From positions 1,984,001-2,048,000 of the forward strand of contig JACKEI010000001.1 in assembly GCA_020633075.1 (NCBI GenBank): a stretch of 64,000 nt of DNA. The letters run 5' to 3'. This stretch comes from Sandaracinaceae bacterium. Lineage in GTDB: Bacteria; Myxococcota_A; Polyangia; Polyangiales; Houyiibacteriaceae. Both the position numbers and the translations under genes were made by a program. The notes beneath the pieces were generated by a model. It ran no database searches. It was not told where the DNA came from and saw only the letters and a program-made list of their open reading frames with translations. Shown here piece after piece: positions 16,808 to 25,469 of this stretch (positions within the stretch are counted from its first letter, which is position 1; the number at the start of each line of letters is the position of its first letter).

Positions 16808-18280
16808 ATGTTGACGAGAGAGCACGACTACAGCTTCGGCCCCTGGCCTCAGCCCGCACCGGACTTCTTCGAAGATGGCGCGCCCGCCGTGTTGAACGTG
16901 CCGGAGGACGTGCAGAAGGACTGGGACCGCCACGTGGGGCGCCGGTACATCAAGCAGGTGCTCCTGGACACCGTCCCGAGCTGGCTCTGGGCGCGGCGCA
17001 ACCCCGGCCTGCGCAGCGTCTCGGACGAGCGCTTCTGCGAGCTCCTCTGCGACGGGATCTTCTCCAAGTTCCTGTTCCCTCGAAGAGACCCCAACGACCC
17101 GCCACGCGATCAATTCGACGCGCCCGACGAGCGGCTCTTCGCGGCCTACCTCGACGGAAGCAAGGGGCCCGGACTCGAGCCGGGCGAGGCGTGGTTCAAG
17201 AGCGACTTCACGCCCATGCGCCTGGTCCCGAGCGACGCGGACAGCTCCACCGTACCGTCGGTCGTGCTCTTCAAGCGCCGCGCGGATCGGTCCTACCAGC
17301 TGGTGGCCATCGCGCTGGACCAGACCGTCTTCGACCCCAGTCACGAGGGAGGCTGGGTCGCCGCCAAGTACTTCGCGCTGCAAGGAGCCGGCGTCATCAC
17401 CACGCTGCTCATGCACCCCAAGCTGCACTTCCCGAGCAACGCCATCGACGCCATCACGCGCACCCGGCTGTCGCCCGGGAGCACCCTGAAGCAGCTGCTG
17501 CTCCCGCACTTCCGGCTGGCCATGGCCGTGAACTACGCCGTGCTCTACGGAAACGAGACGGTCCTGAAGCCGGGCAAGATCTACGCCCCGTACCCCGGCA
17601 CGCTCGAGCAGCACGCGGAGATCGTCGCCACCCTCTGGCGCGGCCTCGATCACCCGGACGGAACCCCCAACCGCGCCTACCCGCGCTACCGCTTCCCCAT
17701 GGACGCGCCGGAGATCCACTCGCCCTACGGCACCTTCCTGGGGCGCTACCACGAGACGTTGCTCGCCTTCGGTCGCAAGGTCGCCCCCAGCATCACGGCC
17801 GGGCGGCCCCACGAGGTCGCAGAGTGGGCCAGACACTGTGCCGCGTGGGTGCCCGGCTTCCCGGACGCCAGCCGCATCTTCGACGAAGACGTGTTGGCGC
17901 GGGTCTTCGCCAGCATCGTGCTGGACGTGGGTGTGTCGCACTCCGCAGACCACTACATCTACGGGCAGGTCGACCCCCGCGAGGTGCCCTTCCGCCTGCA
18001 CATGGACGTACCGAGCGCCTCGCAGCGCGTGGCCCCCGACCCGACCACGCTGGTGACGGTCCGCGACAACCTCAACTACAAGATGTGCTCGCTGATGTTC
18101 TTCGCTCCTTACGTCGTAGAGAGATTGCCCGAGATCGACTACGGTTTCGCCGACCCTACGCTCCGCCAAGCCAACGCCGAGTTCCGCTCTGCGCTCGCCG
18201 CCACGGAGAGCTCGCTCATCAACGACGGCGTCCCGCGTTACGTGCCGCTGCACGACATCGCCACCAGCGTGCAGTTCTAG
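16808..18280 (+). CDS. Lipoxygenase-like protein
   Basis: A 490-residue protein; ATG 16808 has a GGGGGAG site at proper distance (an ATG at 16781 is also in frame). The segment HFPSNAIDAITRTRLSPGS with LKQLLLPHFRLAMAVN fits the iron-binding helix region of lipoxygenases. His378 and His382 (VSHSADHYIYG) fit the second ligand pair, where some mammalian enzymes also have His in the second position. Oddities: the first pair is His203/His207 with one residue less between them than usual, and the C-terminal residue is Phe, not the ligand Ile. So the fold is likely, but classic dioxygenation of polyunsaturated fatty acids is uncertain. The next gene follows by 18 bp and may work with it. Confidence 0.6.
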   Translation: MLTREHDYSFGPWPQPAPDFFEDGAPAVLNVPEDVQKDWDRHVGRRYIKQVLLDTVPSWLWARRNPGLRSVSDERFCELLCDGIFSKFLFPRRDPNDPPRDQFDAPDERLFAAYLDGSKGPGLEPGEAWFKSDFTPMRLVPSDADSSTVPSVVLFKRRADRSYQLVAIALDQTVFDPSHEGGWVAAKYFALQGAGVITTLLMHPKLHFPSNAIDAITRTRLSPGSTLKQLLLPHFRLAMAVNYAVLYGNETVLKPGKIYAPYPGTLEQHAEIVATLWRGLDHPDGTPNRAYPRYRFPMDAPEIHSPYGTFLGRYHETLLAFGRKVAPSITAGRPHEVAEWARHCAAWVPGFPDASRIFDEDVLARVFASIVLDVGVSHSADHYIYGQVDPREVPFRLHMDVPSASQRVAPDPTTLVTVRDNLNYKMCSLMFFAPYVVERLPEIDYGFADPTLRQANAEFRSALAATESSLINDGVPRYVPLHDIATSVQF

Positions 18281-18298
18281 CCCCAGAACGAGAGACTC

Positions 18299-18895
18299 AT
18301 GGTTCCCCCTCCGTACCCCCCACATGGTCGCGCCAAGGGCCTGCTCTTCAACTACCTGCACGAGTGGGTGATCGACAACCACGGCGAAGACGCTTGGAAG
18401 CGCGGCCTCGCCCGCGCGCAGCCTGGCGAGCGCGCCCTCTACGACGGCCTCATCCTGGCCTCGAGCTGGCAGCCCGTTGCCGCGTGGAACGGCGTCTGCT
18501 CCGCCTTCTTCGGCATGCAATACCCCGACCCCAACACCGGCATGCGGCAGTTCTGCTCGTACCTGGGCGACCGCGAGCTCACCAGCCTCGTCAAGATGGT
18601 GCTCAAGCTGGGCTCGCCGGAGTTCATGCTCAAGCGCACGGGGTTCCTGTGGGGGCGCTACTTCGACACCGGCAAGTTCGGCGCCGAAGAGGTCGGGCCG
18701 GGACACTGGCGTCTCTGGCTGGAGGGGCCGGCGGACGACCAGACCACGGCAGGCGCGCTCACCTGCTCCAACGGGCCCGGCCCGTGGCTCGAGCGGGGCT
18801 TGGCGCTGTCGGGCAACGGCGGCACCGTGCGGCACGTTCGCTGCCGCTACCAGGGACTGGACCGCTGCGAGCTCGAAGCACGCTGGACGAAGTAG
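18299..18895 (+). CDS. TIGR02265/DUF2378 myxobacterial paralogous-family protein
   Basis: A 198-residue protein with the features of this family known mainly from myxobacteria: an N-terminal KGLLFNYLHEWV helix, LASSWQPVAAW, the RYFDTGKFGAEEVGPG turn, and the C-terminal GPWLERGLALSG followed by CRYQGLDRCELEARW. The family has no established biochemical role. Its N-terminus also recalls heme-NO-binding (H-NOX) proteins, but the rest does not. It lies 18 bp after the lipoxygenase-like gene and 27 bp before a histidine kinase, so a signalling function linked to one of them is plausible. Confidence 0.75.
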   Translation: MVPPPYPPHGRAKGLLFNYLHEWVIDNHGEDAWKRGLARAQPGERALYDGLILASSWQPVAAWNGVCSAFFGMQYPDPNTGMRQFCSYLGDRELTSLVKMVLKLGSPEFMLKRTGFLWGRYFDTGKFGAEEVGPGHWRLWLEGPADDQTTAGALTCSNGPGPWLERGLALSGNGGTVRHVRCRYQGLDRCELEARWTK

Positions 18896-18922
18896 CCCGA
18901 ACAGGCGGATAGTCTACGCCCT

Positions 18923-20437
18923 ATGACCGCGCATGGTGCAGGAGGTTCGAACGAGGACGAGCTCACGCAGCGCGAGCTCCTGCTCGCCGAGGCGGAGCGC
19001 ATCGTTCACCTCGGCAGCTGGATGTGGAACACGGAGACGGGGGCCATCCGCTGGTCCGACGAGATGTACCGCATCCTCGGCTACGAACCCGGGAGCGTGG
19101 ACCCGAGCGTCGAGGGCTTCTTCGGACTCATCCACCCCGAAGACCGCGCGCGCGTCGAGGAGGTGGCTGCGCGCGGTGTGGCGAGCCACGCCCCCGAGCC
19201 CGTGGACTTCCGCCTCCTGCGTCGCGACGGCATGGTGCGACACGTCCACATGGAGGGGGCGGCCGTCCAACAGGACGGGCCGCTCCGTATCGTAGGCACG
19301 GTGCTCGACGTGACCGAGAGGCTGGAGCTCGAGGCCGAGCTGCGCCGCTCAGCGCGGGTGGAGGCCATCGGAACCGTCGCCGGCGGCCTCGCGCACGACT
19401 TCAACAACTACCTCCAAGTCATCCTCGGTCACGCACGCGTGACCGCGTCGAACCCCAGCATCGACGCCCGCGCGAGCGCCTCCCTGGATCAGATCGCCGC
19501 AGCCGCCGGGCGCTGCCAACGCCTCGCGCGCGATCTGCTGTCGTTCGCCCGACGCACCACGCTCGCGCGCGAGCGAGTCGACCTCTGCGCGCTGGTCGAG
19601 CACGCGGTTCCGCTGATGCAGGCGCTGGTGGGCCCCGACATCGCCGTGGTCCACGAGGCGTGCGGTGAGGCGCTGGACGTCGAAGGCGACGAGGCGGCCC
19701 TCGAGCAGGCGCTGCTCAACCTGGCCGCCAACGCCCGGGACGCGATCTCGACGAAGGGCACGCTGACGCTCAGCACCCGCTTGATCGAGGATGCCCAAGC
19801 CGGGGCGGGGAGCGCGCCGAGCAAGTGGGTGGGCCTCACCGTGCGCGACGACGGCTGCGGCATGAGTCCGTCGGTCGCGGAGCGCATCTTCGAGCCGTAC
19901 TTCTCCACCAAGGCCAGCGGCCAAGGCACCGGGCTCGGCTTGGCCTCCGTGCTCTCCCTGGTGGAGCAGACGGGCGGGACCATCGAGGTCGAGAGCCAGC
20001 TGGGCCTCGGGACCACGTTCCTCATCCGGCTGCCGTTCGCTCCGCCCACCAACGGCGCGAGCGTGCCCGACTCCCGCGGTCACATCCTGGTCGTCGAAGA
20101 CCAGGACGCCATCCGCGGGCTCGTCCGCGATGCCCTCGACTTGGCCGGCTACACCGTGGTCGAGGCGCGCGACGGGCTCGAGGCCCTGGACCGCCTGGCG
20201 GGCGCACCGCACATCGAGCTCGTGATCAGCGACATCTCCATGCCGCGCATGACGGGCATCGAGCTGCTGGAGGCCGTCGCCGAACAGGACACGGGGCCAG
20301 CGTTCCTGATGATGACGGGCGTCCCCGACCCGCAGCTGGACAAGACCGACACGCCCACGCTGCGCAAACCCTTCAGCGAGACCGAGCTGCTGCAGGCCGT
20401 GCAGGAGCGCATCACGCGCGTACGCGCGCTCCGCTGA
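18923..20437 (+). CDS. Hybrid sensor histidine kinase (PAS-HisKA-HATPase-REC)
   Basis: A 504-residue soluble kinase. A PAS/PAC domain (about 25-135, FRLLRRDG and VGTVLDVTER) leads into the dimerisation H-box GGLAHDFNNYLQVI with His158. The ATPase domain (260-375) has the N box NLAANARDAI and G boxes DDGCGMS and GTGLGLA. A receiver domain (385-500) has phospho-acceptor Asp437 in VISDISMP and Lys in LRKPFS. There is no membrane segment or DNA-binding part, so the input is cytoplasmic and output is by phosphotransfer or protein contact. It follows the TIGR02265 gene by 27 bp and no cognate regulator is adjacent. Confidence 0.93.
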   Translation: MTAHGAGGSNEDELTQRELLLAEAERIVHLGSWMWNTETGAIRWSDEMYRILGYEPGSVDPSVEGFFGLIHPEDRARVEEVAARGVASHAPEPVDFRLLRRDGMVRHVHMEGAAVQQDGPLRIVGTVLDVTERLELEAELRRSARVEAIGTVAGGLAHDFNNYLQVILGHARVTASNPSIDARASASLDQIAAAAGRCQRLARDLLSFARRTTLARERVDLCALVEHAVPLMQALVGPDIAVVHEACGEALDVEGDEAALEQALLNLAANARDAISTKGTLTLSTRLIEDAQAGAGSAPSKWVGLTVRDDGCGMSPSVAERIFEPYFSTKASGQGTGLGLASVLSLVEQTGGTIEVESQLGLGTTFLIRLPFAPPTNGASVPDSRGHILVVEDQDAIRGLVRDALDLAGYTVVEARDGLEALDRLAGAPHIELVISDISMPRMTGIELLEAVAEQDTGPAFLMMTGVPDPQLDKTDTPTLRKPFSETELLQAVQERITRVRALR

Positions 20438-20550
20438 CCGCGCGTCGCGACGTGGGAACGCGACTAGCCCTTCGCAATCGACCAGAGAGGCGCTAGGGTG
20501 CCGTCTCCGCCGCGACCCCTCGCGGCCCGAATAGAGAAAAAGGGAGACTC

Positions 20551-21864
20551 ATGAGCGAAGAGCATGTGCAGGGCTTGGGTACGTTGGCACTTCACGCAGG
20601 GCAGGAGGTGGACCCCACCACGGGCTCGCGCGCCGTCCCCATCTACGCGACGTCGAGCTACGTGTTCCGCGACACGGACCACGCGGCCGCGCTCTTCGGG
20701 CTCACCGAGTTCGGCAACATCTACTCGCGCCTGATGAACCCCACGGTGGACGTGCTGGAGAAGCGCATCGCGGCGCTCGACGGCGGCGTCACGGGCCTCT
20801 GCTTTGCCAGCGGCCAGAGCGCCATCACCGCAGCCATCCTCACCATCTGCCACTCGGGGCAGAACATGGTGGCCAGCACCAGCCTCTACGGCGGCACGTA
20901 CACGCTCTTCACGCAGACGTTCAAGAACCTCGGCGTGGAGGTGCGCTTCTTCGACCCCAGCAAGCCGGAGACCATCCACGGGCTCGTCGACGAGAACACA
21001 CGCCTCGTCTACATGGAGTCCATCGGCAACCCCAAGTGCGACGTCCCGGACTTCAAGGCCATCGCCGACGCCGCCCACAGCGCCCCCCACGGCGCGCTGC
21101 CGCTCATCTGCGACAACACCGTCATGACTCCCATGCTGCTGCGCCCCATCGAGCACGGCGTGGACATCGTGGTGTACTCGACCACCAAGTTCCTCGGCGG
21201 GCACGGCACGCACATCGGCGGCGCCATCGTGGACTCGGGCAACTTCGTGTGGGCCAACCAGCGCGACAAGTGGCCGGAGTTCTGCGGGCCGTCGCCCAGC
21301 TACCACGGCGCGGTCTTCGCAGACCACCTCGCGCCCATGGGCAACATCGCGTTCAACATCCACATCCGCACGCACTGGCTGCGCGACACCGGCGCCGCCA
21401 TGAGCCCCTTCGCCGCGTTCCTGTTCTTGCAGGGCATCGAGACGCTGCACCTGCGCATGCCGCGTCACTGCGAGAACGGGCTGGCGGTGGCGCAGCACCT
21501 CGAGAAGCACCCCGGCGTGGAGTGGGTCAACTACCCCGGCCTGCCCAGCCACCCCGACCACGCGCGCGCCAAGCAGTACCTGAAGAACGGCCAGGGAGCG
21601 ATCCTGGGCTTCGGCATCAAGGGCGGCGCGGAGGCGGGCAAGCGCTTCATCAACGCGGTCAAGCTGTGCAGCCATCTCGCCAACATCGGCGACGCCAAGA
21701 CGCTGGTGATTCACCCCGCGTCCACGACGCACTCGCAGCTCAGCGCGGAGCAGCAGGTGTCGGCCGGTGTGTCGCCCGAGTACATCCGCATCAGCGTCGG
21801 CCTCGAGGACATCGCCGACATCCTCGCGGACATCGACCAGGCCATCGCCGCCGCCACCAAGTAG
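20551..21864 (+). CDS. metY: O-acetylhomoserine sulfhydrylase (Cys/Met metabolism PLP enzyme)
   Basis: A 437-residue PLP-dependent enzyme of the Cys/Met metabolism family. Lys213 in VYSTTKFLGGHGTHIGG binds PLP. The length of about 430 and the internal insertion typical of O-acetylhomoserine aminocarboxypropyltransferase distinguish it from the shorter cystathionine enzymes. It makes homocysteine from O-acetylhomoserine and sulfide. AAAGGGAG precedes the ATG. It is 3 bp upstream of the metX-metW fusion gene, which supplies its substrate, so the pair forms a two-gene methionine operon. I looked for a SAM riboswitch in the 113-bp leader and found none I could defend. Confidence 0.93.
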   Translation: MSEEHVQGLGTLALHAGQEVDPTTGSRAVPIYATSSYVFRDTDHAAALFGLTEFGNIYSRLMNPTVDVLEKRIAALDGGVTGLCFASGQSAITAAILTICHSGQNMVASTSLYGGTYTLFTQTFKNLGVEVRFFDPSKPETIHGLVDENTRLVYMESIGNPKCDVPDFKAIADAAHSAPHGALPLICDNTVMTPMLLRPIEHGVDIVVYSTTKFLGGHGTHIGGAIVDSGNFVWANQRDKWPEFCGPSPSYHGAVFADHLAPMGNIAFNIHIRTHWLRDTGAAMSPFAAFLFLQGIETLHLRMPRHCENGLAVAQHLEKHPGVEWVNYPGLPSHPDHARAKQYLKNGQGAILGFGIKGGAEAGKRFINAVKLCSHLANIGDAKTLVIHPASTTHSQLSAEQQVSAGVSPEYIRISVGLEDIADILADIDQAIAAATK

Positions 21865-21867
21865 CTC

Positions 21868-23655
21868 ATGACCGACGGCTTCGAGAGCACCGACTCCAAC
21901 CGCAGCGGGGCTGTGCTCGAGGCGCTGCGCGTCGTGCGGCTCGCCGAGGGGCTGACCACGGCCTCCGGCGAGACCCTGCGCGACGTGCAGGTCGCGTACG
22001 AGACCTACGGCGAGCTCAACGCCGCGCGTGACAACGCGGTGCTGCTCTGCCACGCCATGAGCGGCGACTCGCACGTGGCGCGGCACCACCCCGAAGACAG
22101 CCCCGGCTGGTGGGAGCGGCTGGTGGGCCCCGGCCGAGCGATCGACACGGACCACTTCTTCGTCATCTGCTCGAACGTGCTCGGCGGCTGTCGCGGCACC
22201 ACGGGGCCGGCCAGCACGGACCCCGCCACCCAGCGGCCGTATGGGTCCAGCTTCCCCACCATCACGGTGGAAGACATGGTGGACGTCCAGCAGCGGCTCC
22301 TCACGCAGCTGGGCATCACCCACCTGCGCGCCGTCGTGGGCGGCTCCCTCGGGGGCCACCAGGCGCTGTGCTGGGCCACTCGCTACCCGTCCTGGGTCAC
22401 CACGGCGGTCGTCATCGCCGCCTCGGCGCGCCTGTCCTCGCAAGCGCTGGCCTTCGACGTGGTGGGCCGCAACGCCATCCTGAGCGACCCGCACTTCGCC
22501 GGCGGGCAGTACTACGGCGCCGAGGCGCAGCCCGACACGGGCCTCGCCATCGCGCGCATGGTGGCGCACATCACGTACCTCTCGTCGGCGTCCATGGACG
22601 AGAAGTTCGAGCTCGACCGGCACCGCCCCCGCGAGCTGGCCACCGCGTTCGAGAAGCGCTTCTCCGTGGGGTCCTACCTGGCCTACCAGGGCGAGCGCTT
22701 CGTGGAGCGCTTCGACGCGAACTCGTACGTGACCATCTCCCTCGCGCTCGACCAGTTCGACCTGGGCGCCACGGAGGCCGAGCGCCGCGCCGCGCTCTCG
22801 CGGGCCACGTGCGACTGGCTGGTGATCTCCTTCTCCAGCGACTGGCTCTTTCCCCCGGCGCAGAGCCGCCAGCTGGTGGAGAGCATGACCGCGCTCGGTC
22901 AGCCCGTGACCTACTGCGAGGTGCCCACCGACGGTGGCCACGACGGCTTCCTCCTGCCCGACGAGATCGACCACTACGCGCCCCTGGTCGCGGCCAAGCT
23001 CGGGCGACGCAGCGCGCACGCCCCCGCCATCAAGCCAGAGCATCACCGCATCGTGGAGCTCATCGCCGAGGGCGCGTCCGTGCTGGACCTCGGCTGCGGC
23101 GACGGCGCCCTGCTCGCCCACCTGCGAGAGCGCGGGCACAGCGACCTGTGCGGCGTGGACGTGGACAGCGCCAAGCTCACGGCCGCTGCGCAGTACGGCG
23201 TGGAGGTGCTGGACTACGACCTCAACCTCGGGCTCCCGCAGTTCGGAGACCAGCGCTTCGACTACGTGGTCATCGCGTCCACGCTGCAGGCCGTGCCAGA
23301 CGTGCAGAAGATGCTGCTGGACGCGCTCCGGGTGGGCCGCTTCGCCATCTTGAGCATGGGCAACTTCGCCTACCGGCCGCTGCGCGAGATGTTCTACCGG
23401 GAAGGGCGCGTGCCCAAGTCCCCCGACGGCGTGTTCCCCTACGAGTGGTACGACACCCCCAACCGCCGCTTCCCCTCCATCCGGGACGTGCTGGATCTGT
23501 GTGAGCAGCTGGACATCGCCGTGGTGGACGCGCGCTACTACGCCCTCGCAGAAGAGGGCCGCAGCGTGAGCGCCGAGGAAGACGCGAACCTCGCCGCAGA
23601 CACGGCCGTCCTGCTGCTGCAGCGGCGCGGACACGCAGACGCCCCGCCTAGCTGA
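21868..23655 (+). CDS. metX: Homoserine O-acetyltransferase fused to MetW
   Basis: A 595-residue two-part protein. Residues 1-375 are an alpha/beta-hydrolase homoserine acetyltransferase: CHAMSGDSH oxyanion region, nucleophile Ser160 in GGSLGG, Asp in FSSDWLFPP and His in GGHDGFLLP. Residues 385-585 are MetW, a class I methyltransferase-like domain with VLDLGCGDGALL, DYDLNLGLPQF and EWYDTPNRRFPSIRD. In many proteobacteria metX and metW are separate neighbours and MetW supports MetX activity; here they are one chain. The product feeds MetY, encoded 3 bp upstream (TAG-CTC-ATG), implying coupled translation. Confidence 0.93.
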   Translation: MTDGFESTDSNRSGAVLEALRVVRLAEGLTTASGETLRDVQVAYETYGELNAARDNAVLLCHAMSGDSHVARHHPEDSPGWWERLVGPGRAIDTDHFFVICSNVLGGCRGTTGPASTDPATQRPYGSSFPTITVEDMVDVQQRLLTQLGITHLRAVVGGSLGGHQALCWATRYPSWVTTAVVIAASARLSSQALAFDVVGRNAILSDPHFAGGQYYGAEAQPDTGLAIARMVAHITYLSSASMDEKFELDRHRPRELATAFEKRFSVGSYLAYQGERFVERFDANSYVTISLALDQFDLGATEAERRAALSRATCDWLVISFSSDWLFPPAQSRQLVESMTALGQPVTYCEVPTDGGHDGFLLPDEIDHYAPLVAAKLGRRSAHAPAIKPEHHRIVELIAEGASVLDLGCGDGALLAHLRERGHSDLCGVDVDSAKLTAAAQYGVEVLDYDLNLGLPQFGDQRFDYVVIASTLQAVPDVQKMLLDALRVGRFAILSMGNFAYRPLREMFYREGRVPKSPDGVFPYEWYDTPNRRFPSIRDVLDLCEQLDIAVVDARYYALAEEGRSVSAEEDANLAADTAVLLLQRRGHADAPPS

Positions 23656-23668
23656 GCCGGGCGGGGCG
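23640..23668. terminator. Hairpin between convergent metXW and a small secreted-protein gene
   Basis: A perfect 9-bp GC stem (23640-23648 with 23660-23668) and 11-nt loop span the metXW stop codon, in the short gap between two convergent genes. No T-run follows on either strand, so intrinsic termination would be weak; it may serve both directions. Confidence 0.45.
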
Positions 23669-23688
23669 CTGCGGTTGGTCGTCGGTGC

Positions 23689-23967
23689 TCAGTAGCCGGT
23701 GAGGCGGCGGTTGCGGTTGCCGCTCTCGTCGTAGCACTGACGGCTGCTGCCCTCTTGGCAGGTGCTGCCGACCACGCCGCTGATGCTGCAGCTCGAGCCG
23801 GTGGCGTCCTCGCAGACGCTCTCGGCGCGGTGACGGGCGGCGTTGTCGGAGCCGGGCACGCACACGACCACGTCCTTGCCGCGGAAGCCGTAGCAGTCGG
23901 CCGAGGCCGTCGCGGTGACGCCGAAGAGAGCGACGCAAGCCGCGAGGAGGGTGAGTGTCTGACGCAT
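23689..23967 (-). CDS. Small secreted cysteine-rich protein
   Basis: A 92-residue protein. Residues 1-24 form a signal peptide ending ATASA. The mature 68 residues have six cysteines (in DCYGF, VVCVPG, SVCED, SSCSI, STCQE, RQCYDE), an even number consistent with three disulfides. No known domain is recognised. The size and Cys content would fit a periplasmic or secreted structural or effector peptide, but nothing in the neighbourhood points to a function. It is convergent with metXW and lies downstream of the repeat-protein gene. Confidence 0.65.
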   Translation of the reverse strand: MRQTLTLLAACVALFGVTATASADCYGFRGKDVVVCVPGSDNAARHRAESVCEDATGSSCSISGVVGSTCQEGSSRQCYDESGNRNRRLTGY

Positions 23968-24049
23968 GGTTCTGAGAGCTCCTTTTACTGGTTGGAATCT
24001 GGCCCGCTTCGTCGCGGACTCGGACCCAACATACGCGCTCGTTCGCGCC

Positions 24050-24069
24050 AGGCCCCCTCGCGGGGGCCT
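24050..24069 (-). terminator. GC hairpin after the MPGQM repeat-protein gene
   Basis: An 8-bp perfect stem (24050-24057 with 24062-24069) and 4-nt loop start 16 nt past the stop of the repeat-protein gene. No T-tract follows, so termination is probable but not certain. Confidence 0.45.
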
Positions 24070-24084
24070 AGAGAAGTCTCTACA

Positions 24085-25296
24085 TCAGCGCGGCTGCACG
24101 ACGGCCGGCATGACCCAGCTCGACTCGCCCACCGCGGGATCGTCCCAGTCCACACCGATCATGCCGCTCTGCATGGCAGAGACCCGCCCCGGGTACCACT
24201 GGTGGTTCTGGGGGTGCTGCGCCATGACCATCGAGCCCACGGCGATGCCCCCACCGGGCGCCGCGCCCTTGGCGTAGGGGTCGTGCTTGGCCGGCCCTGG
24301 GTCGTGCTTGACCGCCTGCTTGGCGTACGGGTCGTGCTTGACCGCCTGCTGTGCGTAGGGGTCGTGCTTCACCGCCTGTTGCGCGTAGCCGGCCACCTGC
24401 CCCGCAGCCCCGTGCTGCTGGGGGTGGAGCTGCATCTGCTGCGGATAGACGGCCGTGGTCTGACCGAGGTGCGCCTCTTCCCAGTCCACGTAGTACATGC
24501 CGTTCTGAGCGAACTGAATGCGGCCCGGGTGGTACTGCCCGTCCTGCCACTGCGCCATGACGCGCGTGCCAATCTGGAAGCCCCCCTGCGCACCGGGCAT
24601 CTGACCGGGCATCATCTGTCCCGGCATCCCCTGCCCCGGCATCTGACCCGGCATCATCTGACCGGGCATCCCCTGCCCCGGCATCATCTGACCCGCCACG
24701 CCGGCCATGCCCGCCACCCCGGCGACCATCCCCGCCATGCCGGGCATCATCTGCCCGGGCATCCCCTGCCCCGGCATCTGACCCGGCATCATCTGCCCCG
24801 GCATCCCTTGCCCCGGCATCTGGCCGGGCATCATCTGTCCCGGCATCATCTGACCGGGCATCCCCTGCGCCATCGCGGGGCCCGTTCCCATGACCTGCAC
24901 CTCTTGCGAGGCACCCGGGTCCACCTCGTTGTCGATGTCCGCGGACGCGCGCAGGTGGTACGTGACCACCCCCTGGGTCGTGCTCGGGAGCCCGCCCGGC
25001 ACGCTCAGCTGGAAGGGGAAGCTGCTGGGCTGCCCCGGCGTGCTGGTGAAGTTCTGCGTGACCACCGTGCGCGGAACGACGTCACGCGACTCGGTGTGCT
25101 GCTGCGGCCCCTGCGGCGTCATGCGCGTGCCGCGCGAGTCCATGGTCATGCGGATCGCGATGTTGGTGATGTTCTGCGCGCGCTTGCCACCCGTGAACAC
25201 CACGTTCCCGGACACGGTCCCGCCCGACGACGCCTGCCCCATCACCTGAATCTGGAGCGATCCGCCCCCCGCCCCGAACATATCGAATAGACCCAT
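24085..25296 (-). CDS. Spo0M-like protein with MPGQM low-complexity repeats and two Tudor-like domains
   Basis: A 403-residue protein from ATG 25296 (AGGAGG upstream). Residues 1-135 resemble the arrestin-like Spo0M fold (start MGLFDMFG, GTVSGNVVFTGGK, NIAIRMTM). Residues 140-234 are almost only Met, Pro, Gly and Gln in MPGQM/MPGQG units. Then a domain VMAQWQDGQYHPGRIQFAQN with YYVDWEEA, a run of QAVKHDPYA repeats, and a second copy VMAQHPQNHQWYPGRVSAM with IGVDWDD. The paired modules have the Tudor/agenet-like pattern (V-A-W-DG-WYPGRI...V-W-D). There is no signal peptide, so it should be cytoplasmic. The repeats suggest a disordered scaffold between three globular modules; the function is unknown. 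Confidence 0.75.
   Translation of the reverse strand: MGLFDMFGAGGGSLQIQVMGQASSGGTVSGNVVFTGGKRAQNITNIAIRMTMDSRGTRMTPQGPQQHTESRDVVPRTVVTQNFTSTPGQPSSFPFQLSVPGGLPSTTQGVVTYHLRASADIDNEVDPGASQEVQVMGTGPAMAQGMPGQMMPGQMMPGQMPGQGMPGQMMPGQMPGQGMPGQMMPGMAGMVAGVAGMAGVAGQMMPGQGMPGQMMPGQMPGQGMPGQMMPGQMPGAQGGFQIGTRVMAQWQDGQYHPGRIQFAQNGMYYVDWEEAHLGQTTAVYPQQMQLHPQQHGAAGQVAGYAQQAVKHDPYAQQAVKHDPYAKQAVKHDPGPAKHDPYAKGAAPGGGIAVGSMVMAQHPQNHQWYPGRVSAMQSGMIGVDWDDPAVGESSWVMPAVVQPR
24594..24876 (-). repeat. MPGQM-encoding 15-bp-unit repeat array
   Basis: About a dozen degenerate units encoding MPGQM or MPGQG, broken once by a GMAGVAGMAGVAG block (24685-24745). All units are in frame; this is a coding repeat, not CRISPR. 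Confidence 0.85.
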
Positions 25297-25469
25297 GAGA
25301 CCTCCTGAACCTGTGTGTTTGCCTAGCGACACAGGAGCATACGACAAGTGCGACGGAACTTTCCCGCCGAATCACCGTGGGCGTTGCGCCGCAGAAACGC
25401 ACGGTGTTAGCCTCTGCGCGCCTCACACTAGGGGCGCAAGGCACGCCCTTGGGGATCGAAAGGATGCCA

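Noticed and set aside
18299..18895. H-NOX heme sensor
   Set aside because: Only the first 30 residues look similar; the rest follows the TIGR02265 pattern.
20438..20550. SAM riboswitch before metY
   Set aside because: No conserved SAM-I, SAM-II or SAH core could be recognised in the leader; only a weak GTCGCG/CGCGAC hairpin near 20444-20464.
20464..23634. Long minus-strand open frame opposite metY and metXW
   Set aside because: No domains and Val/Arg/Gly-biased composition; the methionine genes explain the region.
24270..24876. CRISPR array
   Set aside because: Repeats are short, contiguous and in frame with MPGQM and KHDPYA codons; no spacers.
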